Below, in pieces: positions 1-9,419 of a stretch of 64,000 nt of DNA. Under the pieces are notes generated by a model, which saw only the letters and a program-made list of their open reading frames with translations, was not told where the DNA came from and searched no databases. The translations under genes were made by a program, and so were the position numbers. The DNA comes from Serratia liquefaciens. Its GTDB lineage: Bacteria > Pseudomonadota > Gammaproteobacteria > Enterobacterales > Enterobacteriaceae. The stretch covers positions 1,674,001 to 1,738,000 of the forward strand of contig NZ_CP088930.1 of NCBI RefSeq assembly GCF_027594825.1. The letters run 5' to 3'. Within the stretch, counting starts at the first letter, position 1. Each line of letters begins with the position of its first letter.

Positions 1-321
1 ATTCATTTTGGCGTAAGAGGTATACGGCATCGCCGGATAAAGCCGGTGGCCATCTTTGGCGATCCCCTGACGCATGGCGCGGTCAAACTCGTCAAAAGAA
101 TAAGCACCGATGCCATGCTGTTGGTCTGGCGTGATATTGGTGGCGTAAATATTGCCCAGCGGCGTCGGGAACTTCATGCCGCCGGCAAACAATGCGCCGC
201 CTGGCGAGGTATGGCAGGCGGTACAGTCACCGGCCTTGGCCACGTATTCCCCGGCCGACATCGCCTGGGCCGAACCGCCTGCCGCCAGTAAGGTCAGCAA
301 ATACAGTGAACGCATTCTCAT
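1..321 (-). CDS. c-type cytochrome, partial (C-terminus beyond window)
   Basis: The first 107 residues of a periplasmic cytochrome c are visible; the gene runs off the window at position 1. The N-terminus MRMRSLYLLTLLAAGGSAQA looks like a Sec signal peptide. It is followed by one haem-binding CxxCH motif (GDCTACH) and the segment FPTPLGNIYATNITPD, typical of the cytochrome c subunits that accept electrons from periplasmic dehydrogenases. The ATG overlaps the stop of the upstream flavoprotein gene by four bases (ATGA), so the two are translationally coupled. I infer that it takes electrons from that flavoprotein and passes them to the respiratory chain. Whether further haem motifs follow cannot be seen. 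Confidence 0.8.
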   Translation of the reverse strand, partial: MRMRSLYLLTLLAAGGSAQAMSAGEYVAKAGDCTACHTSPGGALFAGGMKFPTPLGNIYATNITPDQQHGIGAYSFDEFDRAMRQGIAKDGHRLYPAMPYTSYAKMN

Positions 322-2228
322 GCTCCCTCCTTCGCGGCAACCTTGCCATAGGCCAGCTCATTGACCGCGCGCCATGCCTGGTCGATCGCCGAGTTGGCAT
401 ACGGGCTCCAGTCTGAATCCGAGTTGGCAATCACGATTTTGCCGATCGGCTGGCGCGCCGTCTCAATGATTTTCTTTGCTTCATCCTCGTCGTCAAACAA
501 GCCGTTGAGGAAATAGGAGTAACCGTGCGACCAGCGGTTAACGGTAATGGCTTCAATATCACGCTGGTGATCGAACCCGGCCGACCCCAGCATGCCCTGC
601 AATTGTTCGCGGATCATCTGCTCATGCACTTCAAACGGTGTCCCCAGCAGCAGGGCGCGGCCTTTGCGAGACTGTTCACGCGGGCTGAGTCCGCTGCCTG
701 CCAACGTCGGCACGTACACCATATGCAGGCCAATCGGCTGGTCAGGATCGCGGGGATGCTGATAGCCGCCCATGCTCACCGGATAATCCAGCTTCACGCG
801 GCAATAAGGGGCGGTTGGGGAGTAAACTTCGTGCACGCCCAGCTTGATAAACGGCTGCCAGTTGCGGATCACCACTTTGCTGTACACCAGCGGCGACTTC
901 ACGTTCTGCTTCAGCGCCTCTTGCTGTTCGGCCGACATCTCCGGCACCAGGTAAGGGATCATCATGTTATACCCGGCCATCACCACCTGGCCGGCGCGCA
1001 CCTTGGTCATCTTCTCCCCGGTCATGTAGGTCACTTCGACCTTATCACCGACGTTGGCTGCGTGCAGTCCGGTGCTGTTTAATCGCAGTTTTACCGGCGA
1101 CTCTGCCCGGTCGAGCTGGCTGTAATCAAACTTGGCCAGAACGATGTCATTCATGTCTTTCCCGCCCGGTGAAACGGCCGGGATCAGATGACGTACCATC
1201 AAACGCGTCAGGGTGGCGTTGCCGTCCGGGAAGTGGAACACGTAAGGATCGTCGAGATCCGCCTGCGACTCTTCATCCAGCGGCGGTAAATTCATGCCGT
1301 TCAGGCCCGGCAGGTCACAAATGCGGGCGTCGCTGCACGAGGTCGCGTCAATCCCCACCGCCTGGAAGTCACTGGTGGTCTGCTGAAAATAGCGAATGGC
1401 CATTTCGCTCAGGCCCACCTTTTCACGCAGGAATTCGGTATAGCTGTGCTTGTCGAGCCACTCGCTTTTCTGCTCCTGGCTCATTTCCGGCAGGTAGTCT
1501 TTGTCCACCGTATGCAGTGCAATCAGCGCCTGGCGGTCACTTTCCGGCAGCGGGAAATCGCCGATAAAGGCTTCATAGGAGCGGCCATTGAGGCGGTCGT
1601 GCGGAATATCATCTGCCACCATACGCCCAGGGTCGCCGCTCACCACTTTGTCGACGCCAAAGTTCTTGCGGTCGAAATAGACGCCGCGACTCAGGTTCAG
1701 ATTGGGGTAAAAGGTGGTGTCAAAAGCCTTTTCCAGGTTGTCGATGCTGACGCCCAGCTTCTTCAGCAGGCCCATCGCCACCGGGCTAAAGTTGGAACGC
1801 GGCGACTGCAACGACTCGCTGCCGCCATAGCCGAGGATCGTCCCGTTCTCACTGCTGAATTCATTGCGTTTGGCGTGGCCGCCAAAATCATCATGATTGT
1901 CGATCAGCAGAATACGCTGCTGCGTCCCCTTCATTTGCTGCCAGAAGCAAGCTGCCGCCAGCCCGCTGATCCCGGCACCGACCACCACCAGATCAAACTC
2001 TTCCGTCGCCGGTACGGCGGCAAAATCGAAGGCCCTGCCGTCACGCCCCAATTGGTGGGCATGTTCAAAGGAACCGGGGTGGTTGCCCCGGAGCCCTGTC
2101 AGCGTAGGCGGATAGTAAAGGGTTTGATTGGCGGTTTGCGGCGATGCCCGCAGGATCTGCATCGGCGTCAGCCCGGCAGCGATGGTGATCGCCACTCCAT
2201 TAAGAAAATCGCGTCTGGTGATGCCCAT
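318..2228 (-). CDS. spdH: Tat-exported FAD oxidoreductase, spermidine dehydrogenase-like
   Basis: A flavoprotein of about 636 residues. The N-terminus MGITRRDFLNGVAITIAAG is a twin-arginine signal, predicting folded export to the periplasm. The Rossmann FAD-binding motif VVVGAGISGLAA lies at about residues 81-92, with an acidic strand end (LLIDNHDDFGG) after it. The start at 2228 is chosen because AAAGGAAG lies just upstream; an in-frame ATG ten codons earlier would push the Tat motif inward. Periplasmic spermidine dehydrogenase, known from Serratia and Pseudomonas, splits spermidine into 1,3-diaminopropane and 4-aminobutyraldehyde. That product is the substrate of the two dehydrogenases in this cluster, and a cytochrome c follows directly. 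The assignment rests on context and recalled similarity, and another amine oxidase specificity is possible. Confidence 0.6.
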   Translation of the reverse strand: MGITRRDFLNGVAITIAAGLTPMQILRASPQTANQTLYYPPTLTGLRGNHPGSFEHAHQLGRDGRAFDFAAVPATEEFDLVVVGAGISGLAAACFWQQMKGTQQRILLIDNHDDFGGHAKRNEFSSENGTILGYGGSESLQSPRSNFSPVAMGLLKKLGVSIDNLEKAFDTTFYPNLNLSRGVYFDRKNFGVDKVVSGDPGRMVADDIPHDRLNGRSYEAFIGDFPLPESDRQALIALHTVDKDYLPEMSQEQKSEWLDKHSYTEFLREKVGLSEMAIRYFQQTTSDFQAVGIDATSCSDARICDLPGLNGMNLPPLDEESQADLDDPYVFHFPDGNATLTRLMVRHLIPAVSPGGKDMNDIVLAKFDYSQLDRAESPVKLRLNSTGLHAANVGDKVEVTYMTGEKMTKVRAGQVVMAGYNMMIPYLVPEMSAEQQEALKQNVKSPLVYSKVVIRNWQPFIKLGVHEVYSPTAPYCRVKLDYPVSMGGYQHPRDPDQPIGLHMVYVPTLAGSGLSPREQSRKGRALLLGTPFEVHEQMIREQLQGMLGSAGFDHQRDIEAITVNRWSHGYSYFLNGLFDDEDEAKKIIETARQPIGKIVIANSDSDWSPYANSAIDQAWRAVNELAYGKVAAKEGA

Positions 2229-2257
2229 AATTGGCTTCCTTTCAGTTTTTATTATCA

Positions 2258-2280
2258 TCAGACCGGCGGGGCCGGTCTGA
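2258..2280 (-). promoter_or_regulatory. intercistronic stem-loop between patD and the flavoprotein gene
   Basis: A perfect 10-bp inverted repeat (TCAGACCGGC / GCCGGTCTGA) with a 3-base loop lies between the patD stop and the start of the spermidine dehydrogenase-like gene. No U-run follows on the minus strand, so a simple terminator is unlikely. An mRNA-stabilising or partial-termination element in the operon is more plausible. Confidence 0.5.
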
Positions 2281-2314
2281 AGGCCGCGTTATTTTGCGGA
2301 TAAATACAGTAAAA

Positions 2315-3739
2315 TCAATGTTTGAACATCACATGACGTATCGCAGTGTAGTCTTCCAGACCATACATCGACATATCCTTGCCGTAACCGGACAGCTTTT
2401 GCCCCCCGTGCGGCATTTCACTCACCAGCATGAAATGGGTATTCACCCAGGTGCAGCCATACTGCAGACGAGCGCTTAGACGGTGTGCCCGGCCGACATC
2501 CCGGGTCCACAGCGACGACGCCAGGCCATACTGTGACTCGTTGGCCCAGGCCAACACCTGCGCCTCGTCCTCGAATGCCGTGACGGTCACCACCGGGCCG
2601 AACACTTCGCGCTGCACAATCTCGTCTTCCTGGCGCGCACCGGCCAGCAGCGTTGGCTGGAAATAATAGCCGGGGCCGTTGACTCGCTCACCACCGGTCA
2701 CCACCTGCACGTGCGGCAGCGCCTTGGCTCTATCGACAAAACCCACCACCCGCTCCAGATGCTGAGCGGTGATCAACGGGCCGAGTTCGCTGTCAGGATC
2801 TTCCGGCCGGCCCATTTTCAGGCTGCCGATAGCCTCACCCAAGGCTTTCACCAGCTGCGGGTAAATGCCTTTCTGGGCGTAAATCCGGCAGGCGGCGGTA
2901 CAATCCTGCCCGGCGTTGTAGAAACCAAAGCTGCGGATGCCCTCGACCACCTGTTGCAGATCGGCGTCGTCGAACACCAGCACCGGTGCTTTGCCGCCCA
3001 GCTCCATATGGGTACGTTTAATGCCGGGCGCGGTATGGGCAATGATGTGTTCGCCGGTAGCGATTGAGCCGGTCAGCGATACCATACGCACTTTGTCATG
3101 GCCGGTCAGCCGGTCACCGACGCTGGCGCCACGGCCAAACAGCACGTTGAATACGCCCGCAGGGAACACATCGGCGGCCAGCTCTGCCAGCTTGAAGGTG
3201 GTCAGCGGGGTTTGTTCCGAAGGCTTGAGCACCACGCAGTTCCCTGCCGCCAATGCCGGAGCCAGCTTCCATGCCGCCATCATCAGCGGGTAGTTCCAGG
3301 GGGCGATCGAGGCCACCACGCCCAACGGATCGCGGCGGATCATCGACGTGTGCCCGGCCAGGTATTCACCGGCCGCCAGCCCACTCAGGCAACGGCTGGC
3401 ACCGGCGAAGAAGCGGAAGACATCCGCCACCGCCGGCAACTCATCGTTCAATACGCAGTGGTAAGGTTTGCCGCAGTTAAGCGACTCCAGGCGGGCGAAA
3501 GTTTCCGCATGGTGGTCGATCAGGTCCGCCAGCTTCAACAGGTGCTCAGCGCGTTCTTTCGGTGTGGTCTGGCCCCATTCGACAAACGCGGCGTCGGCCG
3601 CCAATACCGCCTGATCGACCTGCTCTGCACTGGCTTCAGCCACCTGCACCACCACCTCTCCGGTTGCCGGGTTATACACCGGCAACAACTCGCCCTGGCC
3701 GGTAACCAGTTGGCCGTTAATCAACAGTTGGCTTTGCAT
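2315..3739 (-). CDS. patD: gamma-aminobutyraldehyde dehydrogenase PatD
   Basis: A 474-residue NAD-dependent aldehyde dehydrogenase, the usual length of the PatD (YdcW, Prr) family. It oxidises 4-aminobutyraldehyde, formed from putrescine or spermidine, to 4-aminobutyrate in the cytoplasm. The catalytic general base lies in MELGGKAP (Glu about 246) and the nucleophile in [11 protein letters not shown] (Cys about 280). The C-terminal [19 protein letters not shown] segment is as in the E. coli enzyme. AAGGAT precedes the ATG. It follows the ydcSTUV-like transporter genes, as in E. coli (ydcSTUV-patD), and precedes the spermidine dehydrogenase-like gene after a small hairpin. A second paralogue lies on the other side of the transporter genes. 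Confidence 0.9.
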   Translation of the reverse strand: MQSQLLINGQLVTGQGELLPVYNPATGEVVVQVAEASAEQVDQAVLAADAAFVEWGQTTPKERAEHLLKLADLIDHHAETFARLESLNCGKPYHCVLNDELPAVADVFRFFAGASRCLSGLAAGEYLAGHTSMIRRDPLGVVASIAPWNYPLMMAAWKLAPALAAGNCVVLKPSEQTPLTTFKLAELAADVFPAGVFNVLFGRGASVGDRLTGHDKVRMVSLTGSIATGEHIIAHTAPGIKRTHMELGGKAPVLVFDDADLQQVVEGIRSFGFYNAGQDCTAACRIYAQKGIYPQLVKALGEAIGSLKMGRPEDPDSELGPLITAQHLERVVGFVDRAKALPHVQVVTGGERVNGPGYYFQPTLLAGARQEDEIVQREVFGPVVTVTAFEDEAQVLAWANESQYGLASSLWTRDVGRAHRLSARLQYGCTWVNTHFMLVSEMPHGGQKLSGYGKDMSMYGLEDYTAIRHVMFKH

Positions 3740-3785
3740 AGGGTTATCCTTTTATAAGATGTCTGGTACGCATTAGGGTCAGAGG

Positions 3786-4592
3786 TTATTTGCCGCTGCC
3801 GGCGACGCTTTCGCCGCCTTTGGTCAGGTAATAGGCCCCCAAAATCGGGATCATGGTCAGCAACATCACCGACAGCGCCACCACATTGGTGATCGGCACA
3901 TCACGCGGGCGACCTAGCTGGTTCAGCAACCACAGCGGTAGCGTGCGCTCATGGCCGGCGGTGAAGGTGGTGACAATGATTTCATCAAACGACAACGCGA
4001 ACGCCAGCATGCCTCCGGCCAGCAGCGCCGAGCCAAGGTTGGGCAATATCACGTAGCGGAAGGTTTGCCAGCCGTCGGCACCGAGATCCATAGAGGCTTC
4101 GATCAGGCTGTAGGAAGTTCGGCGGAAACGAGCAATCACGTTGTTGAACACGATCACCACGCAGAAGGTGGCATGGCCAATGACGATGGTCAGCACCCCC
4201 GGTTCGATATTCAGCGCCTTAAACGCCGCCAGCAGTGCCAGACCGGTGACAATGCCCGGCAGCGCGATCGGCAACAGCAGCAGCAACGAAATGCTGTCTT
4301 TACCGAAGAAGTCACGCCGGTAAAGAGCCGCTGCCGCCAGCGTGCCCAGCACCAGCGCCACGACGGTGGCCAACGCGGCAATCTGCGCGGACAGCAGCAT
4401 CGCATCGATAATGTCCTGACGCCCGGCGGCAACGCTGAACCAATGCAGCGTAAACCCCTTTGGCGGGAAGCTGAATGCCGCATCCTCGGTGTTGAAGGCG
4501 TAGAGGGCGATAATCGCCAACGGAAAATGCAGGAAAATCAGTCCGCCCCAGGCGGCCAGTTTTAGCCCTAACGGCGCGCGTTCAGAGTGCAT
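3786..4592 (-). CDS. ydcV: putrescine/polyamine ABC transporter permease YdcV
   Basis: A 268-residue inner-membrane permease of the PotC type. It has about six membrane segments and the conserved permease loop near [20 protein letters not shown], which contacts the ATPase. The C-terminus is hydrophobic up to AYYLTKGGE. It pairs with YdcU to form the translocation channel of a polyamine-type importer. The start overlaps the end of ydcU by 11 bases, so the two are co-translated. Gene order and similarity follow E. coli ydcSTUV; substrate specificity is inferred from the catabolic neighbours. Confidence 0.87.
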   Translation of the reverse strand: MHSERAPLGLKLAAWGGLIFLHFPLAIIALYAFNTEDAAFSFPPKGFTLHWFSVAAGRQDIIDAMLLSAQIAALATVVALVLGTLAAAALYRRDFFGKDSISLLLLLPIALPGIVTGLALLAAFKALNIEPGVLTIVIGHATFCVVIVFNNVIARFRRTSYSLIEASMDLGADGWQTFRYVILPNLGSALLAGGMLAFALSFDEIIVTTFTAGHERTLPLWLLNQLGRPRDVPITNVVALSVMLLTMIPILGAYYLTKGGESVAGSGK

Positions 4593-5526
4593 CGAAGGCC
4601 CCCAGACGTTTTACAATGGAAAGATAAATCGCGATCAGCACGATCGGCACCAGAGTAAAGGCCGCGGCCATAGGCATATTGCCGATCGCCCCTTGCTGGG
4701 CGTAGACCATGCTGCCGATAAAGTAGCCCGGCGGCCCCACCAGCTGCGGCACGATAAAGTCCCCCAGCGTCAGCGAGAAGGTGAAAATTGACCCGGCGGC
4801 GATCCCCGGCACTGCCAGCGGCAGGATCACGTAGCGAAAGGTCTGCGCCGGTCGGGCGCCCAGATCCGCCGATGCATGCAGCAGCGAAGGAGGCAGGCGT
4901 TCCAGCGCCGCCTGGATCGGCAGGATCATGAACGGCAGCCAGATATAAACAAACACCAGAAAACGGCCCAACCCGGAGGTGGATAGCGTGTTGCCGCCGA
5001 CGCCCGGTACGGTCAGGATCGCCGCCAGCAACGGCTCCAGCCCGAGATGCTGCAGGAACCATTGCGCTACGCCATCCTTCGCCAACAGCAGTGTCCAGGC
5101 GTAGGCCTTGACGATATAACTGGCCCACATCGGCATCATCACCGCGATGTAGAAAAACGCCTTGGTGCGGCCGCTGGTGTAACGCGCCATATAATAGGCA
5201 ATCGGAAACGCCAGCACCGCGCTGGCCAGAGACACCAGTACCGCCATCGTCAGCGTGCGCAGAATGATGTCGTAATTGGCCGGATTGAACAGCGCCCGCA
5301 GGTTATCGAAGGTCAGATCCGGCGTCACCGTCATGGTGAAGTCGTCGAAGGTGTAAAAACCCTGCCACAGCAGCGTCAGCAGCGAGCCGAGGTAGACCGC
5401 GCCAAACCACAGCAGCGGCGGCACCAGCAACAGCAGCAGGTACAGCGTCGGCCGACGATATAAGTAGGTCGACAGGGTGCGCAAGGTACCGCGGCGCGGC
5501 GCGGGATAATCGATGCTCATCTCCAT
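4582..5526 (-). CDS. ydcU: putrescine/polyamine ABC transporter permease YdcU
   Basis: A 314-residue PotB-type permease. An N-terminal cytoplasmic stretch precedes a first membrane helix ([20 protein letters not shown]). The typical EAA-like loop is seen as [20 protein letters not shown]. It sits one base downstream of the ydcT stop and overlaps ydcV, forming a tight operon. Its role is to form the inner-membrane channel together with YdcV. No defects are visible. Confidence 0.87.
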   Translation of the reverse strand: MEMSIDYPAPRRGTLRTLSTYLYRRPTLYLLLLLVPPLLWFGAVYLGSLLTLLWQGFYTFDDFTMTVTPDLTFDNLRALFNPANYDIILRTLTMAVLVSLASAVLAFPIAYYMARYTSGRTKAFFYIAVMMPMWASYIVKAYAWTLLLAKDGVAQWFLQHLGLEPLLAAILTVPGVGGNTLSTSGLGRFLVFVYIWLPFMILPIQAALERLPPSLLHASADLGARPAQTFRYVILPLAVPGIAAGSIFTFSLTLGDFIVPQLVGPPGYFIGSMVYAQQGAIGNMPMAAAFTLVPIVLIAIYLSIVKRLGAFDAL

Positions 5527-5527
5527 T

Positions 5528-6556
5528 TCACCTCGCCTCCAGCAATGGCACCATCGCCTCGCGCGACCAGCAGGCGGTGACCGGTTGGCCGATCAGATGT
5601 GGCTGCCCATCGGCGTGCCACTGAGGGTTCGCCTGGCTGACCAGCAGTTTCTCACCGCTGTTCAACGCAATTTCGTAGCGCGTCGCCGCTCCCTGATAAT
5701 GGATCTCCTGCAGCGTACCCTGCACCTGAATTTCCCCCTGCGCCGCGCCGGCCTGATCCGCTAGCCGAATATGCTCGGGACGGATCGAGAAGGTAGCAGC
5801 CTGCCCCAACAACCGCTGCGCCAAATCGCTGCGAACCACGTTAGAGGTGCCGACAAACTCGGCGACAAACGGCGTCTTCGGTCGCATGTAGAGTTCACGC
5901 GGCGCGTCCACCTGTTCAATACGGCCATTGTTGAATACCGCCACCCGGTCAGACATCGACAGCGCTTCACTCTGATCGTGGGTAACGAAAATAAAGGTGA
6001 TGCCGAGCTGACGCTGCAGCTTTTTCAACTCTCCCTGCATCTGCTCGCGCAGCTTGAGATCCAGCGCGCCGAGCGGTTCATCCAGCAGCAGCACCCGTGG
6101 CCGATTGACCAGTGCGCGAGCCAGTGCGACACGCTGCCGCTGGCCGCCGGAAAGGTGCGCCGGTTTGCGCTCGGCAACAAACCCCAAGGCCACGCTGTCC
6201 AGCGCTTCCTGCGCACGGGCCAGGCGTTCACGCTTGGCGACGCCTTTAACCATCAGCCCGTAAGCGACGTTTTCCAGCACCGACATATGTGGGAACAGCG
6301 CGTAATCCTGGAAGACGGTATTCACGTCGCGCTGATACGGCGGCAAATTGGCGGCCTCCTGCCCGTGAATACGAATCGAGCCGGCAGTGAGCTGTTCGAA
6401 ACCGGCGATCAACCGCAGGCAGGTGGTTTTCCCCGAGCCGGAAGGCCCGAGCATGGAGAAGAATTCCCCGTCTTGTATCTCGATTGAAACCCGGTCCACG
6501 GCGCGAACCTCGCCGAAGCTTCGCGAAACATCGATAAATTGCACGGCAATGGTCAT
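5528..6556 (-). CDS. ydcT: polyamine ABC transporter ATP-binding protein YdcT
   Basis: A 342-residue ATPase of the PotA/YdcT group that powers the importer. The Walker A motif GPSGSGKTT lies at about residues 37-45, then the signature LSGGQRQRVALARAL, Walker B VLLLDEPLGALD, and the switch histidine in FVTHDQSEA. The C-terminal hundred residues form the TOBE-type regulatory domain usual in this family. It lies between ydcS (54-base gap) and ydcU (1-base gap). Length and motifs are complete. Confidence 0.9.
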   Translation of the reverse strand: MTIAVQFIDVSRSFGEVRAVDRVSIEIQDGEFFSMLGPSGSGKTTCLRLIAGFEQLTAGSIRIHGQEAANLPPYQRDVNTVFQDYALFPHMSVLENVAYGLMVKGVAKRERLARAQEALDSVALGFVAERKPAHLSGGQRQRVALARALVNRPRVLLLDEPLGALDLKLREQMQGELKKLQRQLGITFIFVTHDQSEALSMSDRVAVFNNGRIEQVDAPRELYMRPKTPFVAEFVGTSNVVRSDLAQRLLGQAATFSIRPEHIRLADQAGAAQGEIQVQGTLQEIHYQGAATRYEIALNSGEKLLVSQANPQWHADGQPHLIGQPVTACWSREAMVPLLEAR

Positions 6557-6610
6557 GATCTGCGCTCCTGATTGACGTTAATCGGGCGTAGCGAACTACG
6601 CCCGCACGGG

Positions 6611-7765
6611 TTACCGACCGCCCATGATGGCGATGTAATCCTGAGTCCAGCGGCTGTAGGGCACGAATTTTCCGCCCTGCGCCTGTGGCGTTTTCCAGAA
6701 GGCAATCTTGTCAAACTGGTTGAAACCGTTGGTCTCGCAACCTTTATCACCCAACAACGAGCTGGCTTTGCAACCCGCCGGCGAAGCCGGGACAGAACCG
6801 AACCAGGCGGCAACGTCGCCCTGCACTTTCGGTTCCAGTGACCAGTTCATCCACAGGTAGGCGCAGTTCGGGTGTTTGGCATCGGTATGCAGCATGGTGG
6901 TGTCGGCCCAACCGGTCACCCCCTCTTTCGGGAACACCGTCCCGATCGGCTGGCCTTCCCCTTTCAGGGCATTGGCCTGATACGGCCAGGCGCTGGAGGC
7001 GACCACGCCTTCGTTTTTGAAATCGCTCATTTGTACCGAGGTGTCATGCCAGTAGCGATGAATCAATGCATGCTGGGTACGCAGCAGTTTCAACGCTGCC
7101 TGATACTGCTCTTCGTTAAGCTGATACGGATCGCTGATGCCAAGCTGCGGCTGCGTGGCTTTCAGGAACAACGCCGCATCGGCGATATAGATTGGCCCAT
7201 CGTAGGCCTGAACCCGGCCCTGGTTGGTTTTGCCATCCGGCAGGTTCTGCTGCTGGAACACCACCGCCCAGCTGTCCGGCGGTGTCGGGAAAGTTTTGGT
7301 GTTGTACATCAGCAGGTTCGGGCCCCACTGATAGGGCGTGCCGTAAGTTTTTCCGTCCAGGGTGTACCAGGCACCGTTCAACAGACGCGGGTCGATGTTT
7401 TTCCAGTTAGGGATCAACGCGGTATTGATCGGCTGCACCCGCTTGCCGAAAATCAGCCGCAGCGAAGCATCGCCGGATGCAGTGACCAGGTCGTAGCCCC
7501 CTTTAGCCATCAGGCTGACCATTTCGTCGGAAGTGGCGGCGGTTTTCACATTCACCGCGCAGCTGGTTTGCTTTTCAAACTGGCTGACCCAGTCGTAGTT
7601 TTTATCGGACTGGCCGCGTTCGATATAGCCGGGCCAGGCAATGATATCCAGTCGCCCTTCGCCCTTGCCGAGCGCCTGCGGCAGATCGGCCGCCTGGGCC
7701 AAACCGCAAAGTACGGTAAAACAGAGCGCGGAAACTGTGGTGGTGACTGCGGTAGTTTTTCCCAT
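6611..7765 (-). CDS. ydcS: periplasmic polyamine-binding protein YdcS
   Basis: A 384-residue extracellular solute-binding protein. The N-terminus has a Sec signal peptide with likely cleavage after AQA (about residue 25). The mature part closely resembles E. coli YdcS (for example EGRLDIIAWPGYIERGQ, YQWGPNLLMYNTKTFP and the C-terminal YSRWTQDYIAIMGGR). It captures the polyamine ligand in the periplasm and delivers it to YdcUV. It is the first transporter gene after the upstream aldehyde dehydrogenase, so uptake and oxidation are probably co-expressed. Confidence 0.92.
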   Translation of the reverse strand: MGKTTAVTTTVSALCFTVLCGLAQAADLPQALGKGEGRLDIIAWPGYIERGQSDKNYDWVSQFEKQTSCAVNVKTAATSDEMVSLMAKGGYDLVTASGDASLRLIFGKRVQPINTALIPNWKNIDPRLLNGAWYTLDGKTYGTPYQWGPNLLMYNTKTFPTPPDSWAVVFQQQNLPDGKTNQGRVQAYDGPIYIADAALFLKATQPQLGISDPYQLNEEQYQAALKLLRTQHALIHRYWHDTSVQMSDFKNEGVVASSAWPYQANALKGEGQPIGTVFPKEGVTGWADTTMLHTDAKHPNCAYLWMNWSLEPKVQGDVAAWFGSVPASPAGCKASSLLGDKGCETNGFNQFDKIAFWKTPQAQGGKFVPYSRWTQDYIAIMGGR

Positions 7766-7839
7766 CGTAATTACCCCTGTGTAGCCTATCTGTGTGCGGC
7801 AGGGAACGGCTGCCGCCCTGGTTTTATTTTGTGAAACCG

Positions 7840-9303
7840 TTAGAAGCTGGCTTTGAATTTCGCCATTACATGCCTGACAACGCTGTAGTCCTGCAGTGAA
7901 TCGCTGGAAAGATCCTTGCCGTAGCCGGAGCGCTTCAGGCCCCCGTGCGGCATTTCACTCGCCAGGGTGAAATGGGTGTTGATCCAGGTACTGCCGTATT
8001 GCAGATGGGCAGCGATATGCAGCGCCCGATCGATATTCTGCGTCCAGATCGATGAGGCCAGACCGTACTCGGAATCGTTTGCCCAGTTGACCGCCTGTTC
8101 CAGATGTTCAAAGCGAGTGATGCTCACCACCGGGCCAAATACCTCTCGCTGGACGATTTCATCGCTTTGCAGACAGCCGGCAAGCAGCGTGGGCTGGTAA
8201 TAGAAACCCGGGCCGGAATGCGCGGCGGCGCCGGTGATCAATTCAATGTGTGGCTGGCTGAGCGCACGCTCGACAAAGCTGGCGACGCGATCGCGCTGAC
8301 GACTGCTGATCAGCGGACCGATTTCGTTATCCTCATCGCGTTTACGGGCAAAACGCAGGCTGGCAACCGCTTCGCCCAACGCATCCACCAGCTTCGGATA
8401 GATCCCCGCCTGCGCGTAGATGCGGCAGGCGGCGGTGCAGTCTTGCCCGGCGTTGTAGTAGCCATAGGTGCGAATGCTGTTGACCACCTCGTCCAAATCG
8501 GCGTCGTCGCAGACAATCACCGGTGCCTTGCCCCCCAGCTCCAGGTGCGTGCGTTTGACGCTTTTCGCCGCCGCCTGCAGAATTTTTTGCCCGGTGACGA
8601 TATCGCCGGTGACCGACACCAGCCGCACCTGCGGGTGGCCGACCAAATGGCTGCCAACCCCTTCCCCACCGCCGTAGACGATATTCAGCACCCCCGGCGG
8701 CAGGATCTCCTGTAACGCGGGCACCAGCGCCAAAATGGTCAGAGGGGTGTGTTCGGAAGGTTTGAATACCACGGTGTTGCCCGCGGCCAGCGCCGGCGCA
8801 ATTTTCCACGCCGCCATCATCAACGGGTAATTCCAGGGCGCAATAGAGGCCACCACGCCAATCGGGTCGCGGCGGATCATTGAAGTGTGCCCTTCGATAT
8901 ATTCTCCGGCCAACTGCCCCTGTTGGGTGCGCACCGCGCCGGCAAAGAAACGAAAGACGTCGATGGCCGCCGGCAGATCGTCATTGAGCGCCTGATGCAG
9001 CGGTTTGCCGCAGTTGAGCGCCTCCAGACCGGCCAGGCGTTCGGCCTGCCGCTCGATGGCATCGGCAATACGCAACAGAATAGCCGCGCGGTAGGCAGGG
9101 GTAGTCCGCGACCAGGAAGCGAACGCCTGTTGCGCCGCTTTCACTGCGTTGCCGACCTGAGCGGACGAGGCTTCGGTGATCGAGACCAAAGTCTCGCCAT
9201 TCGCCGGATTAACGATGCACTCTTGTTGGCCTTCGCCTTCGACCGATTGACCGTTAATGAATTGCTGACAGGATAAACCTGAAAGGAGGTGCACATCTGC
9301 CAT
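7840..9303 (-). CDS. gamma-aminobutyraldehyde dehydrogenase, second copy
   Basis: A 487-residue NAD-dependent aldehyde dehydrogenase paralogous to PatD (2315-3739). Shared features are the catalytic ELGGKAP and [11 protein letters not shown] motifs and the segment [20 protein letters not shown], so it should also oxidise 4-aminobutyraldehyde or a close omega-amino aldehyde. The N-terminus is about a dozen residues longer than in PatD. A good Shine-Dalgarno (AGAGGCG) precedes the ATG. It is the first enzyme gene of the polyamine block, 75 bases upstream of ydcS, and follows the LysR regulator in the same direction. Two copies flanking one transporter suggest either duplication or division of labour for different aldehydes. 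Confidence 0.85.
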   Translation of the reverse strand: MADVHLLSGLSCQQFINGQSVEGEGQQECIVNPANGETLVSITEASSAQVGNAVKAAQQAFASWSRTTPAYRAAILLRIADAIERQAERLAGLEALNCGKPLHQALNDDLPAAIDVFRFFAGAVRTQQGQLAGEYIEGHTSMIRRDPIGVVASIAPWNYPLMMAAWKIAPALAAGNTVVFKPSEHTPLTILALVPALQEILPPGVLNIVYGGGEGVGSHLVGHPQVRLVSVTGDIVTGQKILQAAAKSVKRTHLELGGKAPVIVCDDADLDEVVNSIRTYGYYNAGQDCTAACRIYAQAGIYPKLVDALGEAVASLRFARKRDEDNEIGPLISSRQRDRVASFVERALSQPHIELITGAAAHSGPGFYYQPTLLAGCLQSDEIVQREVFGPVVSITRFEHLEQAVNWANDSEYGLASSIWTQNIDRALHIAAHLQYGSTWINTHFTLASEMPHGGLKRSGYGKDLSSDSLQDYSVVRHVMAKFKASF

Positions 9304-9419
9304 TGCGTATCGCCTCTGAGTGACAAAAACGTTAACTAAATGTGAAATAAGTTAGTTTTAATCAGACTAAGCGAGCATCAGGCAGCCAACAAATTCTAAA
9401 TACTGAACGACGCGTTCGA

